Assembly (NCBI GenBank): GCA_947561395.2
Contig: OX387185.1
Span: 36,994,213 to 37,058,212, forward strand
Direction of reading: 5' to 3'
Source: Buxus sempervirens
Lineage: Eukaryota; Streptophyta; Magnoliopsida; Buxales; Buxaceae
DNA: 64,000 nucleotides
Each line of letters starts with the position of its first letter. Positions within the stretch are counted from its first letter, which is position 1. Positions 21,253 through 32,928 of the stretch are shown here, one piece after another. Below the pieces are notes generated by a model. That model was not told the DNA's origin and searched no databases. It was given only the letters and a program-made list of their open reading frames with translations. A program made the translations under genes and the position numbers.

Positions 21253-24200
21253 TGTAACACTCTGGAATTTTGAGAAACTTTAATTAAGATTAATTAAAAA
21301 TTATTAAAGGACAATAGAGGAAAAAAAATTCATTTGGTTTAACTAATTCATTTGATTATTGGTTTAATGGGCTATTGGTTAGTTTAGTGGTTTATTTGGA
21401 GTTGGTTCAAGTTTAAGTGAACCGGTTCAATGGACCAACGGTTCATGGTTCCATGGTTTAAAAAAAAAAAAAAAAACCAAAAGCAAATGACGATTGTGCA
21501 TTGTGCATTTGGGGGTTTGGTCGTTAGCTTAGAAGAGAAGCAAAAAACACAAAAAAAGGGGGTCGTGTATTTGAGGTGAGGGATTGAAAGGAAGAAAAAA
21601 AAAAAGAAACCGTAGAAGAAAAGGCGATTGGGGTTTTGAGAAGAGGGTGATTGGGGTTTGAGGAGAGAGGGGGAAATCGAGTGGAAGAGGAGCCATGGAG
21701 AGGAAGAGAAGAAGAGAAGAAAAAAAAGGGGGGGGAGGGGGTTCGACCATCTTGGTCGATCGTGAGAAGAAGGAGAAGGGAGACAGAGAAGAGAGGGTTG
21801 GTCGACTGGTTCTGTCGGGGCGTGGGATTTGCGAAATCTAGGTAAGTAGCATGTTTTTTTTTATTCGATCGATCCTCGTTTGGTTTTCTGATTTGTTAGT
21901 GTGAATGGTTTGATTCAGTGGCCGTTATTGGTATATTTCTGAAATTTTTCCCTGTCTTTGTTATTGCATCCACCGTTTTCTTCTTGTCTGTGGTGAATGG
22001 GACGTATGCTTCATGGAGTTAATGTCTAGTAGCAATCGTATAAACCTTGTTCCATAAGCTTGTCTTCCATTCTTGGGTCGATGACGGCTTTGAAAGAAAT
22101 TAGGTGATAGTAGGTTTGTTCTAAGCAATAAAGCTGTTATGAGGGTTCTGTTTTTGAAGTGATAGTAGGTTTGTTCTAGTTGGATTTTCTTATATTTGAA
22201 ATTAGGTCTTACGTACTAAATTCTTCATCTTGGGATGATGTTTAAATAGTGTATTTACAAATAAAACACCTGTCAAACTAGATCAATTCAATTACAGCTA
22301 GTAACTTTCATGATTTTTCATTTTCTATGGAAGTAGATGTTACCATACATTTATTCTACACGATCTGGTCTCTTGGTTCTGGTTGGCTTTTAAATCATCT
22401 AGAAATCCTTCTTTCGTGTGGGTGCAGATTTCTTTGACATTTATTGGACTTTCTTGTTCATTTTGTAGATAGTTGTGAATCCTAGGCATTTTATTGGCCC
22501 TCGAGGTAAGATTCATGTATCTATGATAAAATGGGTTAAGAAGAAAAGGGTAAAAAGTGTTCAAAAGAAGGGGTAAATTGAAATGGGAACTTTCATGAAA
22601 GATGTTAGATGTGGGATATAAATGGGTGCTGTAGACGGTAGACTGTGAGCTTGTTTTGTTGAAATGGAAAACCACCCACTACTTTGGAAATTAAGAGGAG
22701 AAAGACGGGTACCTAAGCTTGCATTTTCCTGTTCAAGCACTGAAGAATCTTCTCGGAAATTGAGAGTATCAATTGTTATTTTTACTGGGTTTTGGTTATT
22801 TAGGTTCTGGGAGTATATTGTTTTATTTTGAGGGAAAAAGGAAAAAAAAAAAAAGAAATGTAGGTTTGAGAGGGCTTGAACTCTGTGTGTAAGATTTGGT
22901 GGCTTGCGAAGGCTAGAAAGATTCGCATAAAAATTCATATTAGCATTCTAAAATTTAGTTTAGGGTAATTGTAGTTGAATGGAATTGGTTTGGAACCAAT
23001 TGGAACTCGTGGTATTGCAAGAAAAATCCAGAAAGATGGATGATTTCCGTCCAGTAGGTTACACGGCTGTTTTGAACCACCTGTAGCAAAACAATCATAA
23101 CTTCCTGTAGAAAACTCCGAATTACGAACCGTTTGTTGCGTTGGAAACTAGATTCGTAAATCTTTCCAGTGATATATAGCATGAATTCCCATTATTGATA
23201 TATTAAATCAGGTTTAGTACTTAATTAACTAGTGAGAATCAGATCTGCAGAATAAACAATTACTGCAAGTCAAGTTGTATATTTTGTGTTGGTGTTCTCC
23301 ACTCATGAAGTTGGCATAATCCTAATTTATTCAATGTTGGTATTGAAGACAATGTATGTGCATATGAATGTAAGATTTCACTAGTTGTGATACGAAGAAT
23401 GAGACAACAATAATCAACTATTTTCCTGTCATTGTTATGTTTTCTTAGTGTCGTGATCTATTGTGGTCTAGTAGGCATAATCGGTATTGTGTTGTGTTGG
23501 GATGAGATAACACAGGCCCTATGTGGCTCCTTCATTAGATATTGTGTTGTGTTGGGATGAGGTAACACAGGCCCAGTGTGGCTCCCTCATCAGGTATTGT
23601 GTTGTGTTGGGATGAGGTAACACAGGCCCTATGTGGCCCCCTCATCAGGTATTGTGTTGTGTTGGGATGAGGTAACACAGGCCCAATATGGCTCCCTCAT
23701 CGGATATGGTGTTAGGATGAGGTACATAGACCAGGCGTGGTTCCCTCATCAAGTTTGACATGATAATGGTTTGCAAATGGTTTTATATTTGGTTGTACTT
23801 ACCAAACCAAGGAGAGGGCTACTCCATAAAGAGATTTCCAGGCTTTCTTCTAGTAAATCATGAGATGGTAACAACTAGATTATTCTTAATCTAAATTATA
23901 GACTTGCCTTTTTATTTGGTTTATGCTTGGGAACATTGGTTTTGTATCGAAGATGTCCTTTTGGAATGTGGCACGAGGCATTGGTTCAAGTAACCGATGT
24001 GCAAGGTTTGTTTTACGTTACAAATCCTAGTAGGATAATTGAACTGCTTCTTATAGTTGATTGTTTCGTCGCATGATTAGATGGAATTTGAATGTTGATA
24101 TTTGTTATGATTTTACTGATATAATGCTTCGAATTACTCGGACTTAACCGGTTTTTTATTTATGGCTTGGAATGGTTTAATTTTATTTACATAAGGATGA

Positions 24201-24785
24201 ATCGACTTATTATCATTATTTTGGCAGAGTTTGGCTGTATGGTGTTCGAGCATGTTATTTAATTATTGGAAAACTGCATAAATTGTTTTATAACATGCAT
24301 GATGCTACTTACGAAGACAATTGTCTCACGTGAGTTTTGTTTTACCGGTTTTGTTTTCAGATCCAACAAGTGAGACGCGTAAAGTGGCAGAAGCTGAGGG
24401 TTGTCCAGATTAGGCCAGAGGATTACTATTTTCATCCCGACTAGACTATAGAAGGCAACCTTTTGATGGTTATAGATTTAATTTGTGGATAGTTGTAGAA
24501 TATATTTTTGGATCTTGTATAAATTGTAAATGAGAAAGAGAGAAAGAAGGTGAAAACCTTAGTGAACTTTACTTTAAATCTGTATATGTTGGATGGTTTA
24601 GTTTTTTTTTTTAATGATGTAAATGGTCTATATATGTTGTGTTTATAAGGTCTTGGTTTGAGGGCTTAGCCCATTCTTGTATTTGCAGGTGTTATATAGC
24701 AGTTTTTCTAAAAAAATTTTAGGATTAGATTATAATTGCCTTAGTTAATTTCTTAAGTTATCGCATCATGATTTGGGATACTACA
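21253..24785. mobile_element. Solo LTR of 3533 bp nested in the previous LTR
   Basis: Termini are TGTAACACTCTGG and GGGATACTACA; the flanking 5-bp sequences AATAA (21248-21252 and 24786-24790) match exactly. Removing it restores the reading of the host LTR. The size and TGTAACAC start are typical of chromovirus (Tekay/Del-type) LTRs; this is family knowledge and the lineage is inferred. It has a G-rich leader with aggtaagt at 21840 and a 55-bp tandem repeat. No coding region was seen. Confidence 0.85.
23483..23755. repeat. 55-bp tandem repeat, about 4.5 copies, inside the nested LTR
   Basis: The words tattgtgttgtgttgggatg...aacacaggccc...tggctccctcatca recur with starts at 23485, 23540, 23595, 23650 and 23705, exactly 55 bp apart. 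The last copy is partial. Each unit contains a gatgag...ctcatc inverted pair that could form a small stem. Confidence 0.95.
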
Positions 24786-24850
24786 AATAATCAGTAAATA
24801 TCATTGCTTCCTTTGAAGCCAGCACAAAAATGTGAAAAAGCAAGTTTTCC

Positions 24851-24995
24851 TTGTATCCGACAACTCAGGTCGGATACAAGTATATCTGTTCGTATCTGAT
24901 GGAAAATGCCGGATACAAGTAGCCCTTAATGTATCCGCCAACATATGCCGAATACACATAGGTGCTAGTGTATTCGACCTGATATGTTGGATACA
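24851..24995. promoter_or_regulatory. GGATAC palindrome array, third LTR copy
   Basis: Palindromes TTGTATCCGAC...GTCGGATACAA (24851-24879), TGTATCCGCCAAC...GCCGAATACA (24930-24956) and TGTATTCGACC...GTTGGATACA (24969-24995), plus a fourth, less symmetric pair between. They lie about 165 bp before TATAAATA at 25161. Confidence 0.7.
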
Positions 24996-25160
24996 TTAGT
25001 TTTGCTCAAAAGTAGGGTTTTCCGAGAGTTTTCACCTTTTACCATCATATCCCTCATTAAATGAGTGGAAATCTCGGAAATAGCTTTAGGGTTAAGGTTG
25101 GTGGGCTATAGACCTTATGTTGTGTTTACCATCTCACCAACCCTAACCCTAGCCTTTGCC

Positions 25161-25168
25161 TATAAATA
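25161..25168 (+). promoter_or_regulatory. TATA box of the solo LTR
   Basis: TATAAATAGGAGGCTCC is followed by a leader of about 110 bases and the donor CAG|GTAAGC at 25273. It is homologous to the segment at 10975-11320. Confidence 0.7.
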
Positions 25169-27242
25169 GGAGGCTCCTCCTTAAGCAAATGGCAAACAAT
25201 TCTTGCCAATAACTTTTGCCAAGAAGAGCTCCGAGAGAAGAAGGAAACCGCTGCGGAAGTGCTTCCAGAACCCAGGTAAGCCTCAAACCTCTTTTTAATT
25301 TTTGTTTTTACATTTCTAAATCTAGATTTCTTCTTCTACCTTTCTGTAGAATAAGGCCTTGATGTGTGTATGAAAACCCTTCCCCAGCTCAAAGTATCTC
25401 AAGACTCCCCCTAGCCGTAAAACGTGAAGGCGGGATCTAGGAGAAACGAGACTGGGGATTAATCCTAGTGCTAGAACCTCTTTTGAATAAGCCTTTTGAA
25501 TCTGTGAAAACCGTTCCATATTCAAAGTACCCCAAGATTATCTTGAAGAACCGTGTTTAACGGGGAGAGAGAACTAAGGGAAACGATAATGGAACGGAAC
25601 CCTAGGTTGTTCTAGAACCCTCTTTTTTATTGATCTAAATGCATGCTATAAGCCTTGTGATTCTATAGAAACCTTTTTCATATTCAAAGTACCCCAAGAT
25701 TATCTTGAAGAACCGTATTTAACGGGGAGAGAGAACTAAGGGAAACGATAATGGAACGAAACCCTAGGTTGTTTTAGAACCCTATTTTGATTGATATGAA
25801 TGCATGCTATCTTTGCTATGTTGTTGGAATGATTTTTACACTTACACACACATAGCACGTGATTTCGGTGGGATAGGCTCATATTTTGGATTTATTGCAT
25901 TTATTGTGATAAATCTGAAATAAATAGCCCCAAGCAATTCTGGGATGTTTTGAAATGATTTTCAAAGGATTTTGATTAATCTTGCACGGATCACACACAC
26001 TTTATCACTATTTGGAGTTGTTTTTCTCCAAAAATGGCTTAACTTGACAGCAACTGTACCCCAACTTCAGACACTCATAACTTCATCGTCCGGATGAATT
26101 TTGGAGTTATTTTAGAACCATGGGAAAGGTGAGGCTGTCTAGTTTATGCATACCAAATTTCGTGAATTGCTATCAAGTGGATTTTTGACACCTCTCTGTC
26201 GAAGTTGATAGGTCAGTTCTGATCTGAATACAGAACGTGTCACTTCGACCGAGCGCCATGTGTTCGTTTTAAGTCCGATTCGAGTGATTCTTATTTCTAA
26301 GTTTTCATATGGAAGTCTAGTTTTAAATCCAGTTGGTTTCATAATTTTTTGACTCCATTTGTGTCGTGAGCAATAGATTTACTCAGAGCTGTTCAACAGC
26401 ACTTTTCTGGGTAAATCTGTGATCTTCGGGGCCTGTTCGGGAGACCACCCAGGGCACATCCGAATGAATTTTTGTATGAGGCTAGTTTCATCTAAAAGAT
26501 AGCCATACAGACTTCACTCACACCAAATTTTATGGATTTATATGGAGCCGATTTTTCTAAATGAGTTTCCAAAGTTGCCCACTTATCACTTTTAATTATC
26601 TCTAGCAGCAGATTTCAAAGGAGAATAACTCCTAGGATTTTAATCGGAATGGATTGAAATTTTGCATGAGGCTCTTATTTATCATAATATTTCAAATGAC
26701 CTGGGTTTGATTCAATTTAAATTGGATTTGAATGATTTCAAGACAAATGGTTCTTGCTTGTACCAAATTTCCCGGATTTAACTCAACTTGGCTTTTTGCA
26801 ATTTGCTTTGATTTACATTTATTGTTGATATTCCAGAAGTGATATTGACATAAAGAGAATCTGGAATCCATTTGGATTTCTCATGTGAAGATATCACACA
26901 TTGGCTTAATTCTTTTTCAATGTTTTTAATGATTTTTAGCAAGCTTTCTTATTTTTTTTTTAGCATAAACAAACACTTGGCAACCACCTTGTGTGGGTGA
27001 ATGGGGGTGCCTAACACCTTCCCCTGTTCATAATCTAATCTCTTTACCCATCTCTGGATTTGATTTTCAAGTAGAGTTATTTTTACTCTAGAATTGGCCT
27101 TTTAGCTCCTTTTGCTTATTTTTGAATCTCTTGGTGTCCATTCACACCGCAAAATTGTGGCGACTCTCCCATTTTTACGTTGAGCCCGTGTGTTGACGGA
27201 GGGGAAATCATCCCGGTAATTTTTCTCATGTCTCACAGTTCC

Positions 27243-27612
27243 ATCATCTTCAAGGGTTGACATTAATGGAAAAAGCCAAAAATCTGTTAATGTACTTGGT
27301 TTAGATTGGTTGTTGGAGTCTTAAATAGAAACAAATAATGGTGGAGTGAGTGGTGGTCCCTTCTTCTTTAACACTTGGAAGTAGAAGTTGCCTTCCCTTT
27401 CTTCGAAGTGAGAGTAAAGACAACACCTTTCCTTTCCCGCCAATGTCTGAGGAAACACAAAGAAAGTTCGGACGTCAAGAAGATTATAAGTTAAATAATA
27501 TAAATGTTTCGCGCATTTTCATCTTGCCGAGGAGAGAGCCGAGGAGAATTTTAATACTTTTTTAAGTATTGCACTCAAAATTACTATTATAGCCTTCACT
27601 TATTTTGGTCCG
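27243..27612. other. Unassigned sequence after the solo LTR
   Basis: No gene or repeat was recognised. A 71-codon open frame has no known motif. If the solo LTR is removed, this joins directly to the GGTACC array at 20570-21150 and ends at the MITE-like terminal remnant at 27613. Confidence 0.4.
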
Positions 27613-27660
27613 TTGGATTGCGCTTCACAGAGCATGCGTTGCTTCACAGAGGATCCGAGC
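27613..27660. repeat. Terminal remnant matching the TIR of the Mutator-like MITE at 44809-45345
   Basis: ttggattgcgcttcacagag...tgcttcacagaggatcc closely matches the right end of the MITE, ttggattgtgctttacagag...cacttcacagaggatcc (45298-45339), in the same orientation. No matching left terminus was found in the window, so it may be the right end of a larger, decayed relative that included the GGTACC array at 20.6 kb. Confidence 0.6.
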
Positions 27661-28256
27661 GCATTTTTAGCCAATTAGTAAATAAAAAATGGGCAATTAG
27701 TTAACAAACAGATTTTGTCCTTCTAATAATTAATCCTTGCTTAATTCCGTTCTTTCATCAATAATATTAATTTATATGTCTTCTGTATAAATATAAGGCC
27801 TCAATAAACTTCAAATTTTACCATTCCTAAAAGCAAGACACTTATTTTGATCATCATTTTTTCCCTCTCTATGCAGTAAAATTACATTTTATTTGAATAA
27901 TTGTTATACTTAAATGTCAATGGTGTTATTTTCAAAAGAATTATGACATTTTCAATGATTATACAAGTGAAACATCATTTATGGAAGTTATTGTGGGCCA
28001 AAATCATTTTTCCTATGAAGGTTATTATGGTAAAAAAAAATATTGTCCCTATCCTACTAATATAATTAGAACCTCCTAATCTACAAATAATATATTTATA
28101 GCCGAAGTAATACTTAAATAAAAATTCTGGGCACTTAAAACATTAACAATTAATGAAATTGATAATACATAAAGCCAACCTCTTAATATTCCTATCATTA
28201 ATATCTCATGGCCATAATTTGGTAATATTTATAGTCTATATATAGTTGTTCGTAAC
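27661..28256. repeat. Old tandem duplication, copy A1
   Basis: The words gccaattagtaaataaaaaatgggca, taattccgttctttcatcaataatattaatttatatgtctt and ggcctcaataaacttcaaatt match 34300-34450 almost exactly, and the match continues to atagttgttcgtaact. It is AT-rich and non-coding. Confidence 0.85.
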
Positions 28257-29050
28257 TGAGATTTCTAAATCCCAGGCCCTTTCTCTATGAATCTTGAAAA
28301 CAATCAATTAACAAAATAGTAAAACAACACAAGAATTATACGAGAAAACCCTAGACTTCCATCTAGGTAAAACCTTGGGTCCTTTTTAGGGAGACCAAAT
28401 CTCAAAAACCAATACACTATGAAAAGATGAATACAATAGTGTTAGATTTACAAGAAATGACATCTAAGATAGATCTCACTCTTAATCGATTCCACGATGC
28501 ATCAATCCACAGCTCTTGATTTCTCCAACCATCTTGACAACTCCAAGAATCCATGAGCACACCTTGAATTGGTTCAAGTTGTGATTTCATATCAGTTCCA
28601 GATCTGAATCAGCTGGTCTCCAAAGCTTTAATCAGTCCTTGAAGCAACAAATCAGCTTTCCTTCACCTCTCTGATCTATTGATCTCCTCTCTTTCTCCCA
28701 AGACTCTCTTGTTCGAAAATTACCTCTTCAATTCTGCAGATCTCCTTTTTATCTCAGAATTAACGAAAGCTGTAACTAATAGACAACCCTCTAACTGAAA
28801 AGTTTAACTACCTTACAGAATTGTAACATAGGTTGTTTTAAACCCAAATTCTGTTACAGGTGTAGCTACAACAAGTTACCACTAAACCTATTTGTAGCAT
28901 CCTTAAGAAAACATCATGTCCAAATTTTTCTTATTAAATTCATGAATCTTTTCTTCACTTGCTTGCTACACAACACTTAAAAGAATTTCATTAGAACTAT
29001 TGACACTTTATCATCCAATTGTCATAAGGGAAAAGAAATTTTCCCAACAT
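28257..29050 (-). mobile_element. Copia-type 3' LTR, antisense
   Basis: On the minus strand the LTR begins TGTTGGGAAAATTTC at 29050. The bases just outside read CAAGGGGGAGAA, a classic polypurine tract directly before a 3' LTR. The far end is placed at TGAG (28257-28260), where the tandem-duplication sequence breaks off; this edge is less certain. The element's internal part should lie at 29051 and above, but only non-coding remnants remain. Confidence 0.7.
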
Positions 29051-29769
29051 TCTCCCCCTTGACAATTGCATGACAAAACAAAGAATTCATGAATCATAAA
29101 GCATTGTAACCTTACACAAATCCTATCAAACACACTTAACATAGTTTTAACCTGAATTTAAACATTCTCAGAATATAACCATTCACAAGTAAAGTGTCAA
29201 TTCATTCATGTTAAGAAGGTAAGGTTAGAAACAGAAAAATCATGTTCAAAAAAGACAAAAGAAATACCAACAGTCATAGCAAAAGAAATACCAACAGTCA
29301 TAGCAAAAAATATATCCCTGAACTTAGCTCCAGTTGAACTCTCTCCCCCTTGATACAAGCCCCATTCTTACTCCCCTTTTTTGACATTCAAATTATCAAG
29401 GAGGCCTATATATCGTTTTGGCAAAACCTTGAAGTAAACCATCCATATCATGCTGTAAAATTTGATAGTACTAGAGGACAACAAAATTTATTACTTTATC
29501 TTTACCTCTGTTACTCCCATGCAAAGATGTGACAGAGAGTGATATCCAAGCATGATACCCAGACTGGAAGTGATTTTAAGTTAAAGACCTCTTTTAAATA
29601 TCGGTTGGTTGATATGATGAAGAGACAAAGCATATAAAAAGAGAGCCAAGTGCTAATTTCTCAAAATAATAATAATAATAATAATAATAATGGTAACCAA
29701 TTTTGAGGTGTTTAACACGACCATCAAACACATGGTTAATAATAATGTAAAAGTCACTATATTCTGCCA
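29051..29769. other. Copia internal 3' remnant and low-complexity DNA
   Basis: It starts with the polypurine tract (as its complement, ttctcccccttg). A perfect 24-bp direct repeat (aaaagaaataccaacagtca type) occurs at 29257-29304. An AAT microsatellite lies at 29665-29691. No coding frame with a retroviral motif was found. Confidence 0.5.
29665..29691. repeat. AAT microsatellite
   Basis: About nine AAT units. Confidence 0.9.
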
Positions 29770-30095
29770 CTCCTAAAAACAAAAACAAAAAAAAACACAG
29801 ATTTTGAAAATCATATTTTTTTTTTCAAATTACCATTTTATTTGAACATTGTTATATTCCAATGTAAATAGCACTATTTTCTAAAGCATTATGACCTTCT
29901 CAGTGGTTATTAAAGTGACACATTATCCTTTATGGAAATTATTTTGGTCCAATATCATTTCAAGATTATTATGGTAAAAGATCCTATGTGTTCATATAAT
30001 CAAGCATTTAACCTACAAATAATACATTTATGGTCTTAGCAATACTCATAAACAAACTATGTGCACTTAAAACATTAATAAATGTTTATACCCGC
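29770..30095. repeat. Old tandem duplication, copy A2 (partial)
   Basis: ttatttgaacattgttatattccaatgtaaat...attatggtaaaa...cttaaaacattaa aligns with 27885-28150, with more divergence than between A1 and copy B. Confidence 0.7.
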
Positions 30096-30742
30096 TGTAG
30101 CCCGACAAATAAAAGAAGGCTATGTGGCATCCAAGTAGGCTAGTTTAGCAAACAAAGACATGTCGGCATATACACGTGCGAAAGCAAAGGCATAGCCTTC
30201 ATACGTGTAAAAGCTGATGTCACCACCCAAATGGGTCCAACAAAAATACAGTTTGTGGCCGAGCTTGGCGTGCAAGTAACTCGACTATCTTAATGAATAA
30301 TGGTGATTCAGGAAGTTAGTCGTTTGGGTCATGGTAAACTGTTGCTTGGCTGTTAGAGTAATAGGAAGTTAATCAACGGCTTGAACTACCATGAAGATCC
30401 TAGAATAGTGGGGCATCAAGCAATCGCCAAGGATCAACTACAAAATGCATATCTGCAAAGTATTCCAGGACAACATCCACTCAACCACAACCAGTTATTA
30501 TAATTTTATCGATCATCCGAGATCACTATCCAATCTCCTACACTCATACTGTAGCAAGAGGGATAAATTGATAGATACACGGTTTGACTCTCCTTGAATT
30601 TTGAAGGAATTAGTTTGTTGGGATTGCAGATCAGTCTTCATCCTTATCTCTTCATTGATCAAATCAATTTCCTTGATTGATAGATACACGGTTTGACTCT
30701 CCTTAAATTTTGAATGAATCAGGTTGTACTGTTAATAATATT
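30096..30742. mobile_element. LTR-element fragment related to 38891-39370
   Basis: ccaaccacaaccagttat.ataattttatcgatcatccgagatc...ctcctacactcatactgtagca matches caaccgcaaccagttataatattattttgatcatccgtgatc...ctcctacactgtagcc at 39283-39355. A direct duplication of about 46 bp (tgatagatacacggtttgactctcctt) at about 30567-30612 and 30676-30722 is local. No coding frame was seen. Confidence 0.55.
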
Positions 30743-30819
30743 AAACAGTAAGTGAAAAGGTGGCCTTTCGGTCGGAGTGGTTACTTTAATTCTGTAGACT
30801 AATGTGTTTGGCAACATAT

Positions 30820-31831
30820 TGTTGCCATCATTTCCGGCTCGGCTCCGGATCGTGTGAGTGCACGGGAGTGCCAGCATTTGTGCCAATGCAAGGAAGGAGT
30901 CGGAAACTTTTGACCCTGGCACCGTTCGTACGCAAAACCAAACTGGTTGCGGTTCAAATACGACCCGGCTACCTATAGATTGGAAGACTTCTGATCCGGC
31001 TATTACTAAGAGGATTGGGGTTTGTCCTCCAAGGTTCTTCCCCCAATTTTATGGCAATATTGATGACGGCCACGTTGGTGGTGGCCGTTTGATGTAGAAT
31101 CTGCAGCAATTGAGGACCGTGTGGGATGACGGCCGTTTCAAGGATGGATGGGCCGTGTAGGGTGACGGCCGTTTCAAGGATGGATGGTGATGAGAATCAA
31201 TAAAAAAGGTAAAAAGAAGACAACAAAATCTCGGTACCTGCCACCTATTTCCCTATGGCCGTGATCGATAGCATAGAGAGAAGAGATCGGGGGCCGCCTT
31301 GAAAATGACTGGTTCCAGAGTGCACATCGTGACTACCCTTAGCCTTGCTTGAAGGGGTAAGCGAGATCGTACCTAGCGATCGGAGTAGGGCGTACCTTCT
31401 TAGCCTTGTCTAGGAGTAAGGGAGATCTCCATGTGTTGTTGTGACTGGAAGTAATAAGAGGATAGGCTACTTCATGCTATGAGGATAGCATGAGAGTAAG
31501 GTGGTCTGAGAAGATTGAATAAGGGGTCTGAAGAGACCAAAGTAGCTATTGTAGTTGTGTGTTGATCAAGGGATCTCTTTCCCATGTCTGCAGGCCCTTA
31601 TTTATAACTTTCCCAATGACCCACTCTTAGGAAATTGAACCCCACCTTACATAAACCACCCATGTTTTTAGAAAGTGGGGGACCCCACTTCCCATGTTCT
31701 TTTAGAGGGTTCTACCATGTGGCCAACCTCTCACGTAATGGGGTTTCTCAATAAACCCACTTCCATATTTATGGGGGACTTGTAGCCACATAAAGTTCAA
31801 TTCAACCGCCGGGCTACGGCGGGTGTAAACA
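30820..31831. repeat. Left LTR, 1012 bp
   Basis: Pairs with 32929-33978 along its whole length with scattered substitutions. It contains tatttataac (about 31600), a possible TATA box. It lacks the segment of about 38 bp present in the right LTR. Confidence 0.9.
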
Positions 31832-32928
31832 TTGCCCCCCCCCCCCCCCCCCCCCCCCAACTTTCTCATTATGTTGCTGTAGTAAGACGTGATGAGAAAG
31901 TGTATACCTATCATGGGACTGATCTTATGATGATTCTCATTTGACCCGTAGGTAAAACAAGATTCGACCAAAAGTTTATTTTGACCGAAAAATAACGTGG
32001 CCATGTGAATCGACCAAAAATTTCATGGCCTTTTCGGCCAAATTTTGTTAAAAATTGTAGCCACATGACCAACAACGTTCCCAGTTTCGCTTTTTGTTTA
32101 AACAATTATGGTCAGATGACCATTTTGTAAAAAAGATATTACCGGTTTCTTCTTTTTTGAAGAACATGTGAAGTCGGCTAGTTTCACTTTTTGTTAAACA
32201 ATTATGGTCAGATGACCATTTTGTAAAAAAGATATTACTGGTTTCTTCCTTTTTGAAGAACATGTGGCCGATTGACTTTTTGGTTATTACTTGAGTACTA
32301 CGGTCAAAAAAGGCCCGCTTTATCTTGATCTTATCAAATCATGGCCACTTGATAAAAAGTGACGGCCACGTGGCATCAAGAGATGTAATCATGAGAACAA
32401 CAAATTCATGGTCATTAATTCATGGTGCAAATGAAAAAAGTAAATGCCGACACAGCAATTAATGCATGTTGTGGGCTTTTACTTTTTTGAAATCGGTCAG
32501 ATCATCTTTATACACTTCATCCTCTTCAATGCTATGGGTCTGATTAGGATCGGCTGGAAGAGACTTCAACAAAGAAGAGGTAAAGAAGAAATAGTCCAGA
32601 ATTCACCGAATCTTCGGCGAAGGATTTCATGCTCCGGAGGATAACACACCGTATTGCTTTGACGGAGTCTCTTCTTTGCATCACATGAGCGGTTTGTGCT
32701 CACCGATTTTTGAGTCCATAGCTTCAGGGAATCGGTCATTCTTATGACCAAACTTTAAATTAATCAGCCGTTTGTTTATGACCGATTTACGTAACATCCG
32801 AATATTATGTGAATTGTAAACAGCCGAATGGCCATAGTTTACCTTGTCTTGCCCCCTGGGTGTTATGGCAAACAAGATAATATGAAATATTTTGCCAATA
32901 CAGGGTCCCACCGGGCGTGCCAAAAAGA
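31832..32928. other. Internal region of the LTR element, non-coding
   Basis: It contains a C24 homopolymer (31835-31858), a 96-bp tandem duplication (32083-32266; gtttc.ctttttgtt.aaacaattatgg to gaagaacatgtg, twice) and ends cccaccgggcgtgccaaaaaga before the right LTR. That is the position of the polypurine tract, though it is only weakly purine-rich. Confidence 0.75.

Larger units (their letters stand above)
21214..27237 (+). mobile_element. Solo LTR (TGTAGACACCCC family) interrupted by a second solo LTR
   Basis: It begins TGTAGACACCCC (21214) and ends GTCTCACA (27237). The 5 bases before (GTTCC, 21209-21213) repeat exactly after (27238-27242), a proper target-site duplication, so this is a complete solo LTR left by recombination. 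Without the nested insert it is 2486 bp. It carries GGATAC palindromes (24851-24995), TATAAATA (25161), CAG|GTAAGC (25273-25280), two near-identical blocks around cttgaagaaccgt.tttaacgggg (25525-25600 and 25690-25765), and tggcgactct near its 3' end. An Ogre/Tat-like lineage is suggested by these words but not proven, since no coding region remains. Confidence 0.85.

Noticed and set aside
21529-21845. Frames rich in Lys/Arg/Glu or Pro/Phe
   Set aside because: Produced by the purine-rich leader of the nested solo LTR.
31835-31858. C24 run as a biological feature by itself
   Set aside because: Homopolymers of this size are often expanded or miscounted by sequencing; reported only in the context of the LTR element.
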